Origin: Thermoactinomyces mirandus
Lineage (GTDB): Bacteria; Bacillota; Bacilli; Thermoactinomycetales; Thermoactinomycetaceae
DNA length: 64,000 nucleotides
Reading direction: 5' to 3'
Assembly (NCBI RefSeq): GCF_013868055.1
Contig: NZ_JACEOL010000038.1
Span: 1 to 64,000, forward strand
Shown one piece after another: positions 46,016 through 56,142 of the stretch. Numbering within the stretch: the first letter of the stretch is position 1; every line of letters begins with the position of its first letter. A program made the position numbers and the translations under genes. The notes beneath the pieces were generated by a model. The model saw only the letters and a program-made list of their open reading frames with translations. It was not told where the DNA came from and did not search any database.

Positions 46016-47023
46016 TTATTTCCGGAAAAGCAAATATGCAAAATAAGGAGCGCCAATCAGTGAGGACACGATTCCGGCAGAAATCCCCTCCGGTTCGAGC
46101 AGATTGCGCCCGATGGTATCGGCGAACAGAAGAAGCCAGCCACCGACCAGGAGCGTAATCGGCAGAAACAGCTGATTCCTGGGCCCAATCAGCGCTTTAG
46201 CCAGATGAGGCGCCATCAGCCCGATAAAAGCGATTGCACCTGTTACCGAGACGGCTGACGCAGCCAGTGCAACGGCTGCCAGCAGGAGAAACAGCCTCTC
46301 TTTTTCAATGGACAAACCCACCCCGATAGCGACCGGATCGCTCAGGCTGAGCAGATTTAACCGGTTTGCCTTAAACAGGGTACAGGGAATAAACACGGCC
46401 AGCCACGGAAGAATGGCCCAGATAAAGGGCCAGTCTGTCCCCCAGATTTCCCCTGCCAGCCATCCGGCAATGAAATCCACTTTCTGGCGATCGGTCGACG
46501 ATATGATTACAACCATGGCTCCGGAGAAAGCCATGGAAAACCCGATCCCCACAAGGATCAATCTGACCGGCTGAAGGCCGGATCCTTTGCGAAATGAGAA
46601 AATATAGATCAGTATGGCCGTCAGTAACGCTCCAATAAACGCCGCCACCGGCAGCAGATAGGTAAAGGAACCGGCACCGATCGGAAAAAACAGAAAGAAA
46701 AGGGCAACACCCACTCCCGCCCCGGAATTGATTCCTATAATTCCGGGATCGGCCAAATCATTTTTGGTCAATCCCTGCAATATGGCCCCTGACATGGCCA
46801 GGGCCATTCCGGCGAGCAGGGTTACCACGATCCGTGGCAAACGGATGGAAAACAGGACAAATTCTTCCTTGAATGTTTCGTCTCCCAGCATAGTCGGCAA
46901 AATCCGGTCATAGGAAACGGAGGAGTAGCCCATACCAAGGCTTAACGTAATGGTTAATGCGATCAATACAAGCAGGATAACGATGATCCGTTTCTGTTTT
47001 TTCAGAATCGAAGAATGGATCAT
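46016..47023 (-). CDS. iron-siderophore ABC permease, second subunit
   Basis: A 335-aa FecCD-family permease with about ten membrane helices and the coupling loop SVTGAIAFIGLMAPHLAKALIG. It overlaps the preceding permease gene by four bases. It forms a heterodimeric channel with it, fed by the lipoprotein at 48091 and driven by the ATPase at 48947. Operon order is ATPase, lipoprotein, permease, permease behind a Fur box. Confidence 0.93.
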   Translation of the reverse strand: MIHSSILKKQKRIIVILLVLIALTITLSLGMGYSSVSYDRILPTMLGDETFKEEFVLFSIRLPRIVVTLLAGMALAMSGAILQGLTKNDLADPGIIGINSGAGVGVALFFLFFPIGAGSFTYLLPVAAFIGALLTAILIYIFSFRKGSGLQPVRLILVGIGFSMAFSGAMVVIISSTDRQKVDFIAGWLAGEIWGTDWPFIWAILPWLAVFIPCTLFKANRLNLLSLSDPVAIGVGLSIEKERLFLLLAAVALAASAVSVTGAIAFIGLMAPHLAKALIGPRNQLFLPITLLVGGWLLLFADTIGRNLLEPEGISAGIVSSLIGAPYFAYLLFRK

Positions 47024-48033
47024 GTCAAAGTCTTCCCTCCTTTATGGATGATAAACAGAAATAAGGGCAGACCCAGCACGGAAACAATGGCATAGACCGG
47101 TGTTTCATAAGGGGCATTGACCGTTCGTCCCAGCGTATCAGCCAGCAACATGAAAGATGCCCCGATGATGGCTGACATGGGAAGAACAAAACGGTAATCC
47201 ATCCCTGTAAAAGTTCTCACTATATGTGGAACCATCAGACCGACAAAGGCCATATTCCCGACCAGCGCAACGGAAGAACCGGCAAGCAAGACAATGACAA
47301 TAAACAGGACCGTTTTAACCCGGTTGATCTTCTGCCCCAATCCGACAGCCACTTCTTCATTCAAGCTGAGAATGGTCAGTTGACTTGAAAGGTAAAAAGA
47401 TACAGCCATTCCCAAAACAATAAACGGGATAGCCACCTGAAGCTGGCTCCAGGAAGTGCCGATCAGTCCGCCTGCAGTCCACATCGATATATCTTTGGAA
47501 ATTATAAAATACAGGCCGGTTCCTTCTGCAACTCCGTACAAGAAAGCGGATACTGCCGCCCCGGCAAGAACTATCCTTAAAGATGAGAAACCGCCCTTTA
47601 TCATCACCCCGATTCCAAACACCAGCATCATGCCAACAGCCGCACCGACAAAGCAGGCGATCGTCGTTGCCAAATATCCGGCAGAAGGGCTGAGTGCCAG
47701 CATGATAGCCAGTGCCGCATTGGCTCCAGCTGTTAATCCCAGTAACCCCGGGTCGGCAAGCGGATTCCTGGTCAGTCCCTGCATGATTGCCCCGGCAACA
47801 GAAAGGGCAGCTCCGACAAAGATTGCAGCCACTTCACGCGGCAAACGGATTTCCCGAATCATTGTAAGAGTATCTGTTTTTTCACCGGACAGAAGAGCCA
47901 GCCAGACCTCCCTGATACTTGTGTCGGCCGCACCCCAGACCATCGCTGCCGCAAAACAGGCGATAAAGACAAAAAGTCCAACCATGAACTTGAAAAACAT
48001 TGAAAGGGATTTTTTATGCTTGCTCATAAACAT
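47020..48033 (-). CDS. iron-siderophore ABC permease, first subunit
   Basis: A 337-aa FecCD-family permease with RLPREVAAIFVGAALSVAG and the coupling loop ALVGNMAFVGLMVPHIVRTFTG. Start assigned at ATG 48033; ATG 48027 is an alternative, and both have only a modest AAAGATGAG upstream. It is coupled to the next permease gene by an ATGA overlap. Confidence 0.92.
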   Translation of the reverse strand: MFMSKHKKSLSMFFKFMVGLFVFIACFAAAMVWGAADTSIREVWLALLSGEKTDTLTMIREIRLPREVAAIFVGAALSVAGAIMQGLTRNPLADPGLLGLTAGANAALAIMLALSPSAGYLATTIACFVGAAVGMMLVFGIGVMIKGGFSSLRIVLAGAAVSAFLYGVAEGTGLYFIISKDISMWTAGGLIGTSWSQLQVAIPFIVLGMAVSFYLSSQLTILSLNEEVAVGLGQKINRVKTVLFIVIVLLAGSSVALVGNMAFVGLMVPHIVRTFTGMDYRFVLPMSAIIGASFMLLADTLGRTVNAPYETPVYAIVSVLGLPLFLFIIHKGGKTLT

Positions 48034-48090
48034 CTCATCTTTCTAACAGCAAGAAGAGGAATTCCCATCATAAGAATCCCTCCTGCATTC

Positions 48091-48993
48091 TTATTTGTTT
48101 AACAATGCCTTTTTAATAAAATCAAGCTGATATTCCAGGGAAATGGGATCGTTAAAATAGAATTCCTTGGCATTCGCTTCAAAAACGCGGTTGTTTTTTA
48201 CAGCAGGTATGTTTTGATAAGTTTCTGTTTCCTGGAAGGATGTATCCCCGTCGGCATTTTTGCTGAAGATAACATAATCACCGGCGAAATCGGACAAAAC
48301 TTCTGGCGAAATGGCATAGTACCCCGATTTAAGCGCCATCTTTTTCACTTTTTCGGGCATATTCAGTTTCATTTCCTGATACAGGATTTCTGTTCCACGC
48401 GCCCAGTTGTCGCCAAAAACGTAAAGTTGTTTATCATAGTTTTCAATCACCGAAACTGTTGCATCTTCGCCAATCTTTGCCTTGATATCCTTTCCGGCCT
48501 GTCTGGCTTCTGCCTTGAATTGTTCAATCCATTTCTTCGCTTCTTCTTCCTTATTCAAAAGTTTCCCGATTTCCAGATGCTGGCTCAGGTAATCCAGTTT
48601 CCCGTATGTGAAGGTAACGGTAGGAGCAATCTGTTTTAATTTATCAACATTTTTCGTATTGGAAAGACCGATGATCAAATCAGGATTCAGCTCGATAATC
48701 TTCTCCAGATTATCATCGGTTACAACTTCCACATCTTTCAGCTCTTCAAAACGGGGATTCATTTTGGACCAGGAATCCACCCCGACAATATTGACATCCA
48801 GCGCCAGGACATTCCCCGCAAATGTTGAAAGTACAACGACTCTCTGTGGATTGGCAGGCACTTCTACCGGACCTTTCCCCGATTGGTAAGTAATTGTCTC
48901 TGCCCGGGCGATTTCACCCTTTTCCGCACCTGGCGCTCCGCAGGCACTAAGAACAAGTACCAGCATAAGCGGGAGTGGCAGCATTTTTCTCAT
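48091..48993 (-). CDS. iron-siderophore binding lipoprotein
   Basis: A 300-aa FhuD/FeuA-type lipoprotein with lipobox LSAC (C18), then NPQRVVVLSTFAGNVLALDV and a two-lobed helical-backbone domain. It is closest in look to petrobactin/hydroxamate binders (RFEELKDVEVVTDDNLEKI), but ligand identity cannot be fixed. ATG 48993 has AAAGGAGAA 8 nt upstream and lies within the 3' end of the ATPase gene (47-nt overlap). Confidence 0.92.
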   Translation of the reverse strand: MRKMLPLPLMLVLVLSACGAPGAEKGEIARAETITYQSGKGPVEVPANPQRVVVLSTFAGNVLALDVNIVGVDSWSKMNPRFEELKDVEVVTDDNLEKIIELNPDLIIGLSNTKNVDKLKQIAPTVTFTYGKLDYLSQHLEIGKLLNKEEEAKKWIEQFKAEARQAGKDIKAKIGEDATVSVIENYDKQLYVFGDNWARGTEILYQEMKLNMPEKVKKMALKSGYYAISPEVLSDFAGDYVIFSKNADGDTSFQETETYQNIPAVKNNRVFEANAKEFYFNDPISLEYQLDFIKKALLNK

Positions 48994-49789
48994 AACGTTC
49001 TTCTCCTTTAAGCAGATTGTAAGTAATGCACATGGGTTTGTTTGTACGGGGATCACGTCCGATTTCCGCATCGATCTGGAATACTTCCTTAAGTACTTCA
49101 CGGTTTATGACTTCCTCGCTGCTTCCGGTCTTCACAATCTTTCCACCTTTCAAGGCTACGAGAAAATCTGCAAAACGGGCAGCCTGGTTCAAGTCATGCA
49201 GTACTATGACAATCGTCCGTCCCTGCTCCTGATTGAGTTTTTGCAAAAGTTGGAGAATCTCCAGCTGATGGGCCAGATCCAGATAGGTCGTCGGTTCGTC
49301 GAGGAAAATCATCTCGGTTTTCTGGGCAAACGCCAATGCAATCCAGACTCGCTGTCTTTGGCCGCCGGACAAGGAATCTACCGGTGTGTATTTACAGTTT
49401 TTTGTACCGGTTACCTCCATGGCCCAGTCAATAACCTCCAGATCCTCTTTCGTCAATCTTCCAAAACCCTTTTGATAGGGAAACCGCCCATATGAAACAA
49501 GTTCACCTGCGGTAAGGCCAGCTGCGCTTTCTGGAGACTGGGGAAGAATCGCCATTTTCCGCGCCAGGCTCTTTGTGTCTTCCCGGGCAATGCTAACCCC
49601 GTCAAGCAGGATCGATCCCGACTGATGCGGAATGATGCGTGACATGGCTTTCAGAAGGGTAGACTTGCCGCATCCATTTGGCCCGATGATTACGGTAATT
49701 TTTCCGTCAGGGATTTCAAGCGTCAGATCCTTTACAATTGCCCGTTCCCCATACCCAACTTGTAACTTTTTTGTGTAAAGACGAACCAT
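48947..49789 (-). CDS. iron-siderophore ABC ATP-binding protein
   Basis: A 280-aa FecE/FhuC-type ATPase with Walker A GPNGCGKST (36-44), signature LSGGQRQR, Walker B MIFLDEPTTYLD and H-loop VLHDLN. The start is ATG 49789; its ribosome binding site is weak (GGGGGCA), and an upstream in-frame start at 49828 lies inside the Fur box region. First gene of the Fur-controlled operon. Confidence 0.92.
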   Translation of the reverse strand: MVRLYTKKLQVGYGERAIVKDLTLEIPDGKITVIIGPNGCGKSTLLKAMSRIIPHQSGSILLDGVSIAREDTKSLARKMAILPQSPESAAGLTAGELVSYGRFPYQKGFGRLTKEDLEVIDWAMEVTGTKNCKYTPVDSLSGGQRQRVWIALAFAQKTEMIFLDEPTTYLDLAHQLEILQLLQKLNQEQGRTIVIVLHDLNQAARFADFLVALKGGKIVKTGSSEEVINREVLKEVFQIDAEIGRDPRTNKPMCITYNLLKGEERYEKNAATPAYAGTCS

Positions 49790-49812
49790 GATGATGCCCC
49801 CATGACCTTTAA

Positions 49813-49827
49813 TGATAATGATTATCA
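49813..49827. promoter_or_regulatory. Fur box (perfect 7-1-7)
   Basis: TGATAATGATTATCA matches the TGATAAT-N-ATTATCA consensus exactly. It lies just downstream of the -10 at 49844-49849, so Fur-Fe binding would block transcription. Confidence 0.93.
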
Positions 49828-49843
49828 ATATCTGTCAAATAAT

Positions 49844-49872
49844 ACTATAAAACGTTTTCCTGTTAACGTCAA
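49844..49872 (-). promoter_or_regulatory. promoter of the siderophore importer operon
   Basis: On the minus strand TTGACG (49872-49867) and TATAGT (49849-49844) are spaced exactly 17 bp apart, immediately upstream of the Fur box. Confidence 0.85.
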
Positions 49873-50005
49873 TGCAAAAGAATTCTATTAATATATGAAC
49901 TACTATTATATTGGAAACGCTTTACAGCTGTTCACTTTATTTTTTTCATATATACTGAATATTTGGAAATAATTTCTGACATTATTTATCAGCTTTGTCA
50001 GATGT

Positions 50006-50057
50006 AAAAAAAATAACCGAATTGCCCTCAGGAGTTTTTTAGCATCATAAGGCAATT
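50006..50057 (-). terminator. argR terminator
   Basis: AATTGCC/GGCAATT arms (50051-50057 and 50020-50026) straddle the argR stop codon and are followed on the minus strand by a run of eight Ts after CGGTTA. Confidence 0.7.
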
Positions 50058-50489
50058 TTTTATTTTGTCAGTACCGGCTTGTGATTTGCATACGATCAGG
50101 CATGTGTCGTTTCCGCAAAGGGTTCCGATTATTTCTTCCCATCTTATTTGATCAATAAAAAAACCGATGGCATGGGCATTTCCGGGTAAAGTTTTTAACA
50201 AAATCAAATTATTGACAGAATCGATATTTACCAGACTATTTGCCACCACCCGCCTGAATTTCTTTAACAACTCATCATAAGGCAAGCCTGAAATCGGTAA
50301 ACTGTATTTATATCTCCCATTCCCCACAGGCACTTTTATAAGTTGAAGTTCCTTGATATCTCTGCTGACAGTTGCCTGTGTTACATGATAACCCAGCGAA
50401 TTTAACCGTTCGACCAGTTGTTTTTGCGTTTCAATTTCCTCATTGGTAACCAGCTCACGTATTGCCGAATAACGTTGGTATTTCCCCAT
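50028..50489 (-). CDS. argR: arginine repressor/regulator ArgR (AhrC-like)
   Basis: A 153-aa hexameric arginine-dependent regulator. The N-terminal winged helix has the ArgR signature HVTQATVSRDIKELQL; the C-terminal oligomerisation and arginine-binding domain has IGTLCGNDTCLIVC. ATG 50489 follows AAGGAGATG by 8 nt; the longer frame to 50564 is unsupported. Its place beside arcC-arcD-argF-arcA suggests control of the deiminase operon, as in many Firmicutes. A structured RNA candidate lies just upstream. Confidence 0.95.
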   Translation of the reverse strand: MGKYQRYSAIRELVTNEEIETQKQLVERLNSLGYHVTQATVSRDIKELQLIKVPVGNGRYKYSLPISGLPYDELLKKFRRVVANSLVNIDSVNNLILLKTLPGNAHAIGFFIDQIRWEEIIGTLCGNDTCLIVCKSQAGTDKIKNCLMMLKNS

Positions 50490-50609
50490 TATTGTTACAT
50501 CTCCTTGTAAATAATTCTTTCCATCTGCATATATTGGAATATCAAAACCCTTGTACAATTGCATTATAATAAAAAATATATGACAAAATCATAAAAATAT
50601 AAGGAAAGC

Positions 50610-50781
50610 AAAAAAAGAGGAGGCAATCTTTGAAACCGAAGCCACGTACTCCCTTCGTTAAAGCGAAAACGCTTGCCTGGCAAGATAAGGCATGACTATT
50701 CAGCCTGCCTGAAAGCAAACTCCAGTAAGCTTCCCGTTTTAAGATGAAGTACAGAAAACAGATCCCAAAAATTGCCTCCTG
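50610..50781 (-). ncRNA. candidate structured RNA, 6S-like rod with terminator tail
   Basis: On the minus strand the 5' end AGGAGGCAATTTTTG (50780-50766) pairs over 15 bp (one G-U) with CAAAGATTGCCTCCT (50632-50618), which is followed by seven Ts (50616-50610). Inside lie a second helix GTACTTC/GGAGTAC (50752-50746 with 50652-50646), a small hairpin AAGCG-TTTT-CGCTT (50674-50661) on the 3' side, and an apical hairpin AGGCA...TGCCT. The overall length is about 170 nt. It could be 6S RNA or an arcC-argR intergenic leader; the promoter is unclear. Confidence 0.5.
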
Positions 50782-50845
50782 TGAATCGATTTTTTTACAG
50801 CGGAAAGAACAACTCCCCTCTTTCTGTTTTCATCTGATTGCAATT

Positions 50846-51796
50846 TTACTCACTGTATATTACAGTTCCGGCTTTTCCAAGCAACGCTTCAAGTCCTTTG
50901 TCCAGAGACGTGATGATTCCCAGACGCCCAGGTTTAGATTCCACGAATTCCACTGCTGCTTCTACCTTGGGCAACATACTGCCTGATTCAAATTGTCCTT
51001 CCTGTATATATTTTTTCATTGATTCCGCTGAAATCTTTTCTAACGCTGCCTGATCAGGCTTATTATAATTAATATACACATTTTCGACTTCCGTCAGGAT
51101 TAACAGAATATCCGCGTCAATCAGTTCGGCAAGTTTTTGTGACGCAAAATCTTTATCGATAACCCCCTCTACCCCGACAAGCCGGTTTTGATCCCAGTAA
51201 ACAGGAACTCCGCCGCCACCGGTACAGATAATAACATTATCCTTTTCAATCAAATTTTCTATGATTTCATGTTCCAAAATATTGATTGGCTTTGGAGACG
51301 GAACCACCTTTCTCCAACCTTTTCCTGCTATTTTCCGGTAAATATCTCCCGTTTCTTCCATTAACTTTTTCGCTTCTTCTTCGGAATAATACGGCCCAAT
51401 TGGCTTGCTTGGATTTTTAAAGGCCTCGTCGTTTAAATCTACTTCTACTCTTGTAACAATAGCTGCTACGCCTTTATTGATTCCCTGTTCCCGCAAGTTG
51501 ACCTCCAATTCCTTTTCCATCCAGTATCCAATCATCCCCTGGCTCATTGCGCCGCAAGTATCCAATGGCATTGCCGGAGTCTGCCTGGAATCTGATTTCA
51601 ATTGTTGCAATAAAATGTTGCCGACTTGAGGTCCATTGCCATGCGTAATAACAACCTGATATCCTGATTTAATGATTTCAACCAGTTCTGCTGCTGTATC
51701 CTCAATTGCTTTTTGTTGAGCTTCAGCGGTTGCCTCCCCTGATTGAATCGCATTCCCGCCTAATGCAACCACTATTTTCTTGTTTGCCTTTTCCAT
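50846..51796 (-). CDS. arcC: carbamate kinase
   Basis: A 316-aa enzyme that makes ATP from carbamoyl phosphate and ADP, the energy-yielding end of the arginine deiminase pathway. It has VVALGGNAIQ at the start, HGNGPQVGNI, and GGGGVPVYW followed by DKDFASQKLAELIDAD. ATG 51796 has AAAGGA 8 nt upstream. It follows arcD by 29 nt; last gene of the arcA-argF-arcD-arcC operon. Confidence 0.96.
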   Translation of the reverse strand: MEKANKKIVVALGGNAIQSGEATAEAQQKAIEDTAAELVEIIKSGYQVVITHGNGPQVGNILLQQLKSDSRQTPAMPLDTCGAMSQGMIGYWMEKELEVNLREQGINKGVAAIVTRVEVDLNDEAFKNPSKPIGPYYSEEEAKKLMEETGDIYRKIAGKGWRKVVPSPKPINILEHEIIENLIEKDNVIICTGGGGVPVYWDQNRLVGVEGVIDKDFASQKLAELIDADILLILTEVENVYINYNKPDQAALEKISAESMKKYIQEGQFESGSMLPKVEAAVEFVESKPGRLGIITSLDKGLEALLGKAGTVIYSE

Positions 51797-51825
51797 AACC
51801 ACGTTCCTTTCCCTAACAACTAGTG

Positions 51826-53250
51826 CTAAATTGTTATGCTGCCATTAATCAGCCCTGCAATAGCAAAGATGGCAAGTATGACAAAAAGGATCATCAGAAA
51901 AATATCCAACTTGGTATCTTTCTGTTTTACATGATTTTCCTTTTGCGCCCATTTATACAGAATGATCCCCGGAGCGTACAGCAACATTGTCAGAAGCAAA
52001 TAATCAATTCCTGCTGCATAGACCAGCCATATTGCATAAATAGATGCAATGGCTCCCACAATTAAACCTTTCCGGGATTCTTTCTGATCCTGATAGGTTT
52101 CCCCGGTTTTTGCCAATTTTACTTGATAGAAAGCAGACAGCATGTAGGGGATCAGGATGGCCGAAGAGGCCAGCGAAAACATAAAATTATAGGCAGCATC
52201 TGAAAAGAGTAACGTAATCAAAAATATTTGCACCAAACCGTTTGTTAACCACAGGGAATTAACCGGTGCCTTGTTTTTGTTTTCCTTGGACAACCATTTC
52301 GGAAAAACTTTGTCTTTCGCTGAAATATATGGCAATTCAGCGGCGAACAGTGTCCAGCTAAGCCAGGCTCCCAGTACCGAAATGATCAGCCCCAGATTGA
52401 TAAAAACAGCACCCCATTTTCCGACAACCGCTTCCAGTACATATGCCATTGCCGGGTTAGGCAAATCAGCCAGTTCTTCTCTGGGCATAATCCCCATCGA
52501 TAAGAGGGAAATCAGGATATAAATCAATAATACGGATATCAAACCAATAACCGTTGCTTTGCCCACATCGGATTTTCTTTTTGCCCTTGACGACATAACC
52601 ACTGCGCCTTCAACGCCTATAAATACCCATAATGTAACCAGCATCGTGCTTTTTACCTGTTCAAACACAGAGTTCCATGAAAAGTTGCCGTTTCCCCAAA
52701 AATCCATTGAAAATGTATCCAGATTAAAAGCAAAAATTACTATCAGAAGAAAAACGAAGATGGGAATGATCTTGGCAATCGTTACAATTGTATTGATAAA
52801 GGCTGCCGAGCTTACTCCCTGAAGGATAAGATAATGAACCAGCCACAGTAATACGGAAGCGCCTATAATCGATGCAACATTTTGTCCTTCGCCAAATACG
52901 GAGAAAAAGTATCCAAGTGAAGACATAACCAGCGTAGCATAGGCGACATTGCCCAGCCAGGCGGACAGCCAATATCCCCACGCACTGTTAAAGCCCAGAA
53001 ACGGTCCAAAGCCTTCCTTCGCGTAACTGTAGACGCCACTGTCAAGTTCCGGTTTTCTGAAGCTCAAACTCTGAAACACAAAGGCAACTGCAATAATTCC
53101 GATTCCGGTAATGATCCAGCCAATAATCGCAGCACCTGCGTTTGCTCCCAACGCAATATCGCCTGCAAGGTTGAAAGCCCCACCGCCAACCATCGAACCG
53201 ATAACCAGTGCGGTTAACGCAATCAGACCTAATTTTTTATTTTCCTCCAT
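51826..53250 (-). CDS. arcD: arginine/ornithine antiporter
   Basis: A 474-aa APC-family exchanger with about twelve or thirteen membrane helices ([15 protein letters not shown] start, [16 protein letters not shown] in helix 3). It brings in arginine in exchange for ornithine, so the pathway needs no energy for uptake. ATG 53250 follows AAAGG by 8 nt. The position between argF and arcC fixes its function well. Confidence 0.94.
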   Translation of the reverse strand: MEENKKLGLIALTALVIGSMVGGGAFNLAGDIALGANAGAAIIGWIITGIGIIAVAFVFQSLSFRKPELDSGVYSYAKEGFGPFLGFNSAWGYWLSAWLGNVAYATLVMSSLGYFFSVFGEGQNVASIIGASVLLWLVHYLILQGVSSAAFINTIVTIAKIIPIFVFLLIVIFAFNLDTFSMDFWGNGNFSWNSVFEQVKSTMLVTLWVFIGVEGAVVMSSRAKRKSDVGKATVIGLISVLLIYILISLLSMGIMPREELADLPNPAMAYVLEAVVGKWGAVFINLGLIISVLGAWLSWTLFAAELPYISAKDKVFPKWLSKENKNKAPVNSLWLTNGLVQIFLITLLFSDAAYNFMFSLASSAILIPYMLSAFYQVKLAKTGETYQDQKESRKGLIVGAIASIYAIWLVYAAGIDYLLLTMLLYAPGIILYKWAQKENHVKQKDTKLDIFLMILFVILAIFAIAGLINGSITI

Positions 53251-53291
53251 TTTGACCACCTTTTTTTCAGGAGGCTTGGTTCACCTCCTGT

Positions 53292-54302
53292 TTATAAGTT
53301 GTTGTTTGTCGCTGCCATAACCGCTTTAATCGTGTGAAGACGATTTTCAGCTTCATCAAATACGTATGAATTTTTGCTCTGGAAGACTTCATCGGTTACT
53401 TCCATTTCTTTCAAGCCAAATTTCTCATATACATCTCTTCCGATTTCTGTCTCCAAATCATGGAAACTGGGCAAGCAATGCAAAAAGATGACATTCTCAT
53501 TTCCTGTTTTTTCGATCATTGCTCTATTCACCTGATACGGCTGCAACAATTCGATGCGTTCTTTGAATTTATCTTCTTCACCCATAGAAACCCAGACATC
53601 TGTGTAAATGGCATCAACACCGGAAACAGCCTGATCTACCTCACTGGTGACCATGATTTTTCCATTGGAAGTTTTGGCAACTTCAGTTGCATAATTGACG
53701 ATTTCTGTATTCGGGAACAATTCTTTCGGCGAACAAATTCGGACATCCATTCCCACTTTGGCCCCGCCGATTAATAAACTGTTGGCAACATTGTTCCTTC
53801 CATCTCCTACGTACACCAGCTTAATCCCTTTAAGGTGACCAAGATTTTCTTTAACGGTCAGAAAATCGGCCAGGATTTGGGTAGGATGATATTCATTTGT
53901 TAACCCGTTCCAGACCGGGACTCCGGAATATTTCGCCAAATCCTCCACGGTTGATTGGTTAAAGCCGCGAAACTCAATACCATCAAACATGCGGCCAAGT
54001 ACAATTGCCGTGTCGCGAGTCGATTCTTTTTTACCAAACTGGATATCATTTTTACCCAAATATTCAGGGTGAGCTCCCAAATCTATACATGCAACGGTAA
54101 AAGCACAGCGGGTTCTGGTTGAGGGTTTTTCAAAGATCAAGGCAATATTTTGCCTTTCCAAATACCGATGCGGAACGCCGTTTTTCTTTTTTGTTTTTAA
54201 TTCCGCGGCCAAGTCGATCAGATAATTTATTTCATCTTCCGTGAAATCCCTCAGTGTCAACAAACTTCTCCCTGCCAGGCGATTGCTCAATATTGTTTCC
54301 AT
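53292..54302 (-). CDS. argF: ornithine carbamoyltransferase (catabolic context)
   Basis: A 336-aa transcarbamylase. The carbamoyl-phosphate loop [11 protein letters not shown], the HPTQ motif ([12 protein letters not shown]) and the ornithine-binding [10 protein letters not shown] are present. In this operon it runs in the catabolic direction, phosphorolysing citrulline to ornithine and carbamoyl phosphate (arcB role). ATG 54302 lies 7 nt after GGAGG. Whether a separate anabolic enzyme exists is not visible here. Confidence 0.95.
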   Translation of the reverse strand: METILSNRLAGRSLLTLRDFTEDEINYLIDLAAELKTKKKNGVPHRYLERQNIALIFEKPSTRTRCAFTVACIDLGAHPEYLGKNDIQFGKKESTRDTAIVLGRMFDGIEFRGFNQSTVEDLAKYSGVPVWNGLTNEYHPTQILADFLTVKENLGHLKGIKLVYVGDGRNNVANSLLIGGAKVGMDVRICSPKELFPNTEIVNYATEVAKTSNGKIMVTSEVDQAVSGVDAIYTDVWVSMGEEDKFKERIELLQPYQVNRAMIEKTGNENVIFLHCLPSFHDLETEIGRDVYEKFGLKEMEVTDEVFQSKNSYVFDEAENRLHTIKAVMAATNNNL

Positions 54303-54368
54303 TACAATTCCTCCATTTATTGAAAGCATTTCCGATTATTGATAGCATTTCCCAAATTTGGCAATTAA

Positions 54369-55601
54369 TCAAATCTCTTTTCTGACCAACGGCATACTCA
54401 TGCAACGCGGGCCCCCACGACCTCTGGATATTTCAGAACTTGTTACTTCTATAACTTCGATACCGTTTTCCCTTAATAACCTGTTGGATTCAAAGTTCCG
54501 GTCATAAGTAACAACAACGCCGGGAGCAATAGCCAACGTATTGGACCCGTCATTCCACTGTTCTCTTGGTCCGGTTATTTCATCTCCCCCGCCGCAAGGA
54601 ATCAGGACAACCTCCTTCAGTCCCAATACTTCTTTTAATGTTTCCAGCAAATTCGTTTTGTGAGTAATATTTAAGATTTCGCCATTGGTTCCTTTTTCCA
54701 AAATATAAATGTTCATTTCTCCTTTTGTATCCTGAATGCCGGAATGAATCGTGAATTTATCATAATCCACCATCGTAAATACGGTATCCAGGTGCATAAA
54801 GGCTCTGGATTTCGGAATTTCTACGGCAACCACACGTTTAAAATCGTTTTGGCCGTTAAAAAGGTTTAATGCAAAATGTTCAATCGCTTTGGCTGAAGTT
54901 CGGGAACTGATTCCAATCGCAATGGTCTCCTTGTTAAGTACTAATTCGTCTCCACCCTCCAGCGAATGTTCAAAATCGCGATTAAACCAGATTGGGATCT
55001 CCTCATTTGCAAACCGCGGATGATATTTGATAATGTACGCCATAAACAGAGACTCCCGGCGCCTTGCTTTTTCTCTCATCCGGTTAATCGTTAAACCGTT
55101 TCCAATTGAAGCGGCGGGATCTCTGGTAAAATAAAGATTGGGCATCGGATCCAAATAAAACGGATAATGATCTTCCAGCAGTTCATACAGATGAACCCTT
55201 TTGGACAGATCGATTTCAGATTTGCGAACTCCGGACGCAATTTTTTTAATCATTTGTTCTGTATCAAAAGACGACAAATATTCATAAAGGGCGTCATAGG
55301 ATGCGTCACCAAAGATCTTTGACTCTGTCAGGATATCTTTCAGGAATTGTTTGCGAACGTCAGCTGTATTTAACGCTTCCGTTAAAAGCGTTGTCAAATA
55401 CAAAACTTCAATCCCCCTGTTTCGCAAAACAGATGCGAAATAATCATGTTCCTTCTGAACAATCGGCAAAAATGGAATATCATCGAAGAGCAACCTGTCC
55501 AGGAATTCAGGCGTCAGATTCTCCAATTCCTCTCCTGGCTGATGTAATAAAACGGTTTGTAACTCACCTATTTCTGAGGTGACATTGATAGGATTCTTCA
55601 T
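54369..55601 (-). CDS. arcA: arginine deiminase
   Basis: A 410-aa enzyme that hydrolyses arginine to citrulline and ammonia. Conserved motifs include [17 protein letters not shown], the HLDTVF active-site His segment, and the catalytic Cys in [10 protein letters not shown] near the C terminus. The start is ATG 55601, 7 nt after GGGAGG. First gene of the arc operon; a Crp/Fnr-type box is centred 41.5 bp upstream of its predicted start site. Confidence 0.97.
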   Translation of the reverse strand: MKNPINVTSEIGELQTVLLHQPGEELENLTPEFLDRLLFDDIPFLPIVQKEHDYFASVLRNRGIEVLYLTTLLTEALNTADVRKQFLKDILTESKIFGDASYDALYEYLSSFDTEQMIKKIASGVRKSEIDLSKRVHLYELLEDHYPFYLDPMPNLYFTRDPAASIGNGLTINRMREKARRRESLFMAYIIKYHPRFANEEIPIWFNRDFEHSLEGGDELVLNKETIAIGISSRTSAKAIEHFALNLFNGQNDFKRVVAVEIPKSRAFMHLDTVFTMVDYDKFTIHSGIQDTKGEMNIYILEKGTNGEILNITHKTNLLETLKEVLGLKEVVLIPCGGGDEITGPREQWNDGSNTLAIAPGVVVTYDRNFESNRLLRENGIEVIEVTSSEISRGRGGPRCMSMPLVRKEI

Positions 55602-55655
55602 CAAAAAACCTCCCAGACGACGTTTTATAGTAGTATTTCCGTATTTCCATCTTTT

Positions 55656-55661
55656 ATAATA
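55656..55661 (-). promoter_or_regulatory. arcA -10 element
   Basis: TATTAT on the minus strand predicts a start near 55649. No good -35 is visible at the right distance, as expected for an activator-dependent promoter. Confidence 0.6.
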
Positions 55662-55682
55662 AAGTACTTAAAAAACTTTATA

Positions 55683-55698
55683 TGTGAAAACATTTACA
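55683..55698. promoter_or_regulatory. ArcR/Fnr-type box upstream of arcA
   Basis: TGTGA-AAACAT-TTACA, one mismatch to the TGTGA-N6-TCACA consensus, is centred 41.5 bp before the predicted arcA start, a standard class II activator position. Confidence 0.7.
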
Positions 55699-56142
55699 AT
55701 GTCAGTTGATAATTTTTTACATAAACCAGGTTATATTTTTATAATCTATTTCTTTTTCTACATGCATTTACGGTAATCGTTAAAATTATTGTTGTTGTCA
55801 TATTATTCAAATCAATCGGCCAAGGATATGACAATTTTCTTAATATGTATGAACGAGCACCAATCCTGAGCGTATTTTTAGGCTATAATGAGAGTGAAAA
55901 ATAATTCCAACCATCCCTATAATATTTATGCATCATGATGTTTATTTATAAAGTTTTATTAAAAACTTGAATAACATTAGTGCACAAAATAATCATGAAA
56001 CAAAGATGATATAATAAACATAGGAAGTTGATGGATTGCTTTCAATAATATAGATAAAAATTCCATGATTTTGCAAATATAGCATTGATACTGTAATCCA
56101 TAAAAACCCGCTTATGGAAGATTAGTGAAGGGTGAGCCAAAC
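55699..56142. other. AT-rich divergent region between arcA and arcR
   Basis: No gene found. The plus strand carries an extended -10 (TGATATAAT near 56007-56015) about 130 bp before arcR. The stretch is strongly AT-rich, as expected for a regulatory region, and an ArgR-type operator could lie here, but none was clear. Confidence 0.45.

Noticed and set aside
50630-50692. Tiny TTG-initiated frame after AGGAGG near 50618
   Set aside because: The AGGAGG is the 3' arm of the 15-bp stem of the structured RNA candidate on the other strand; the 20-codon frame has no other support.
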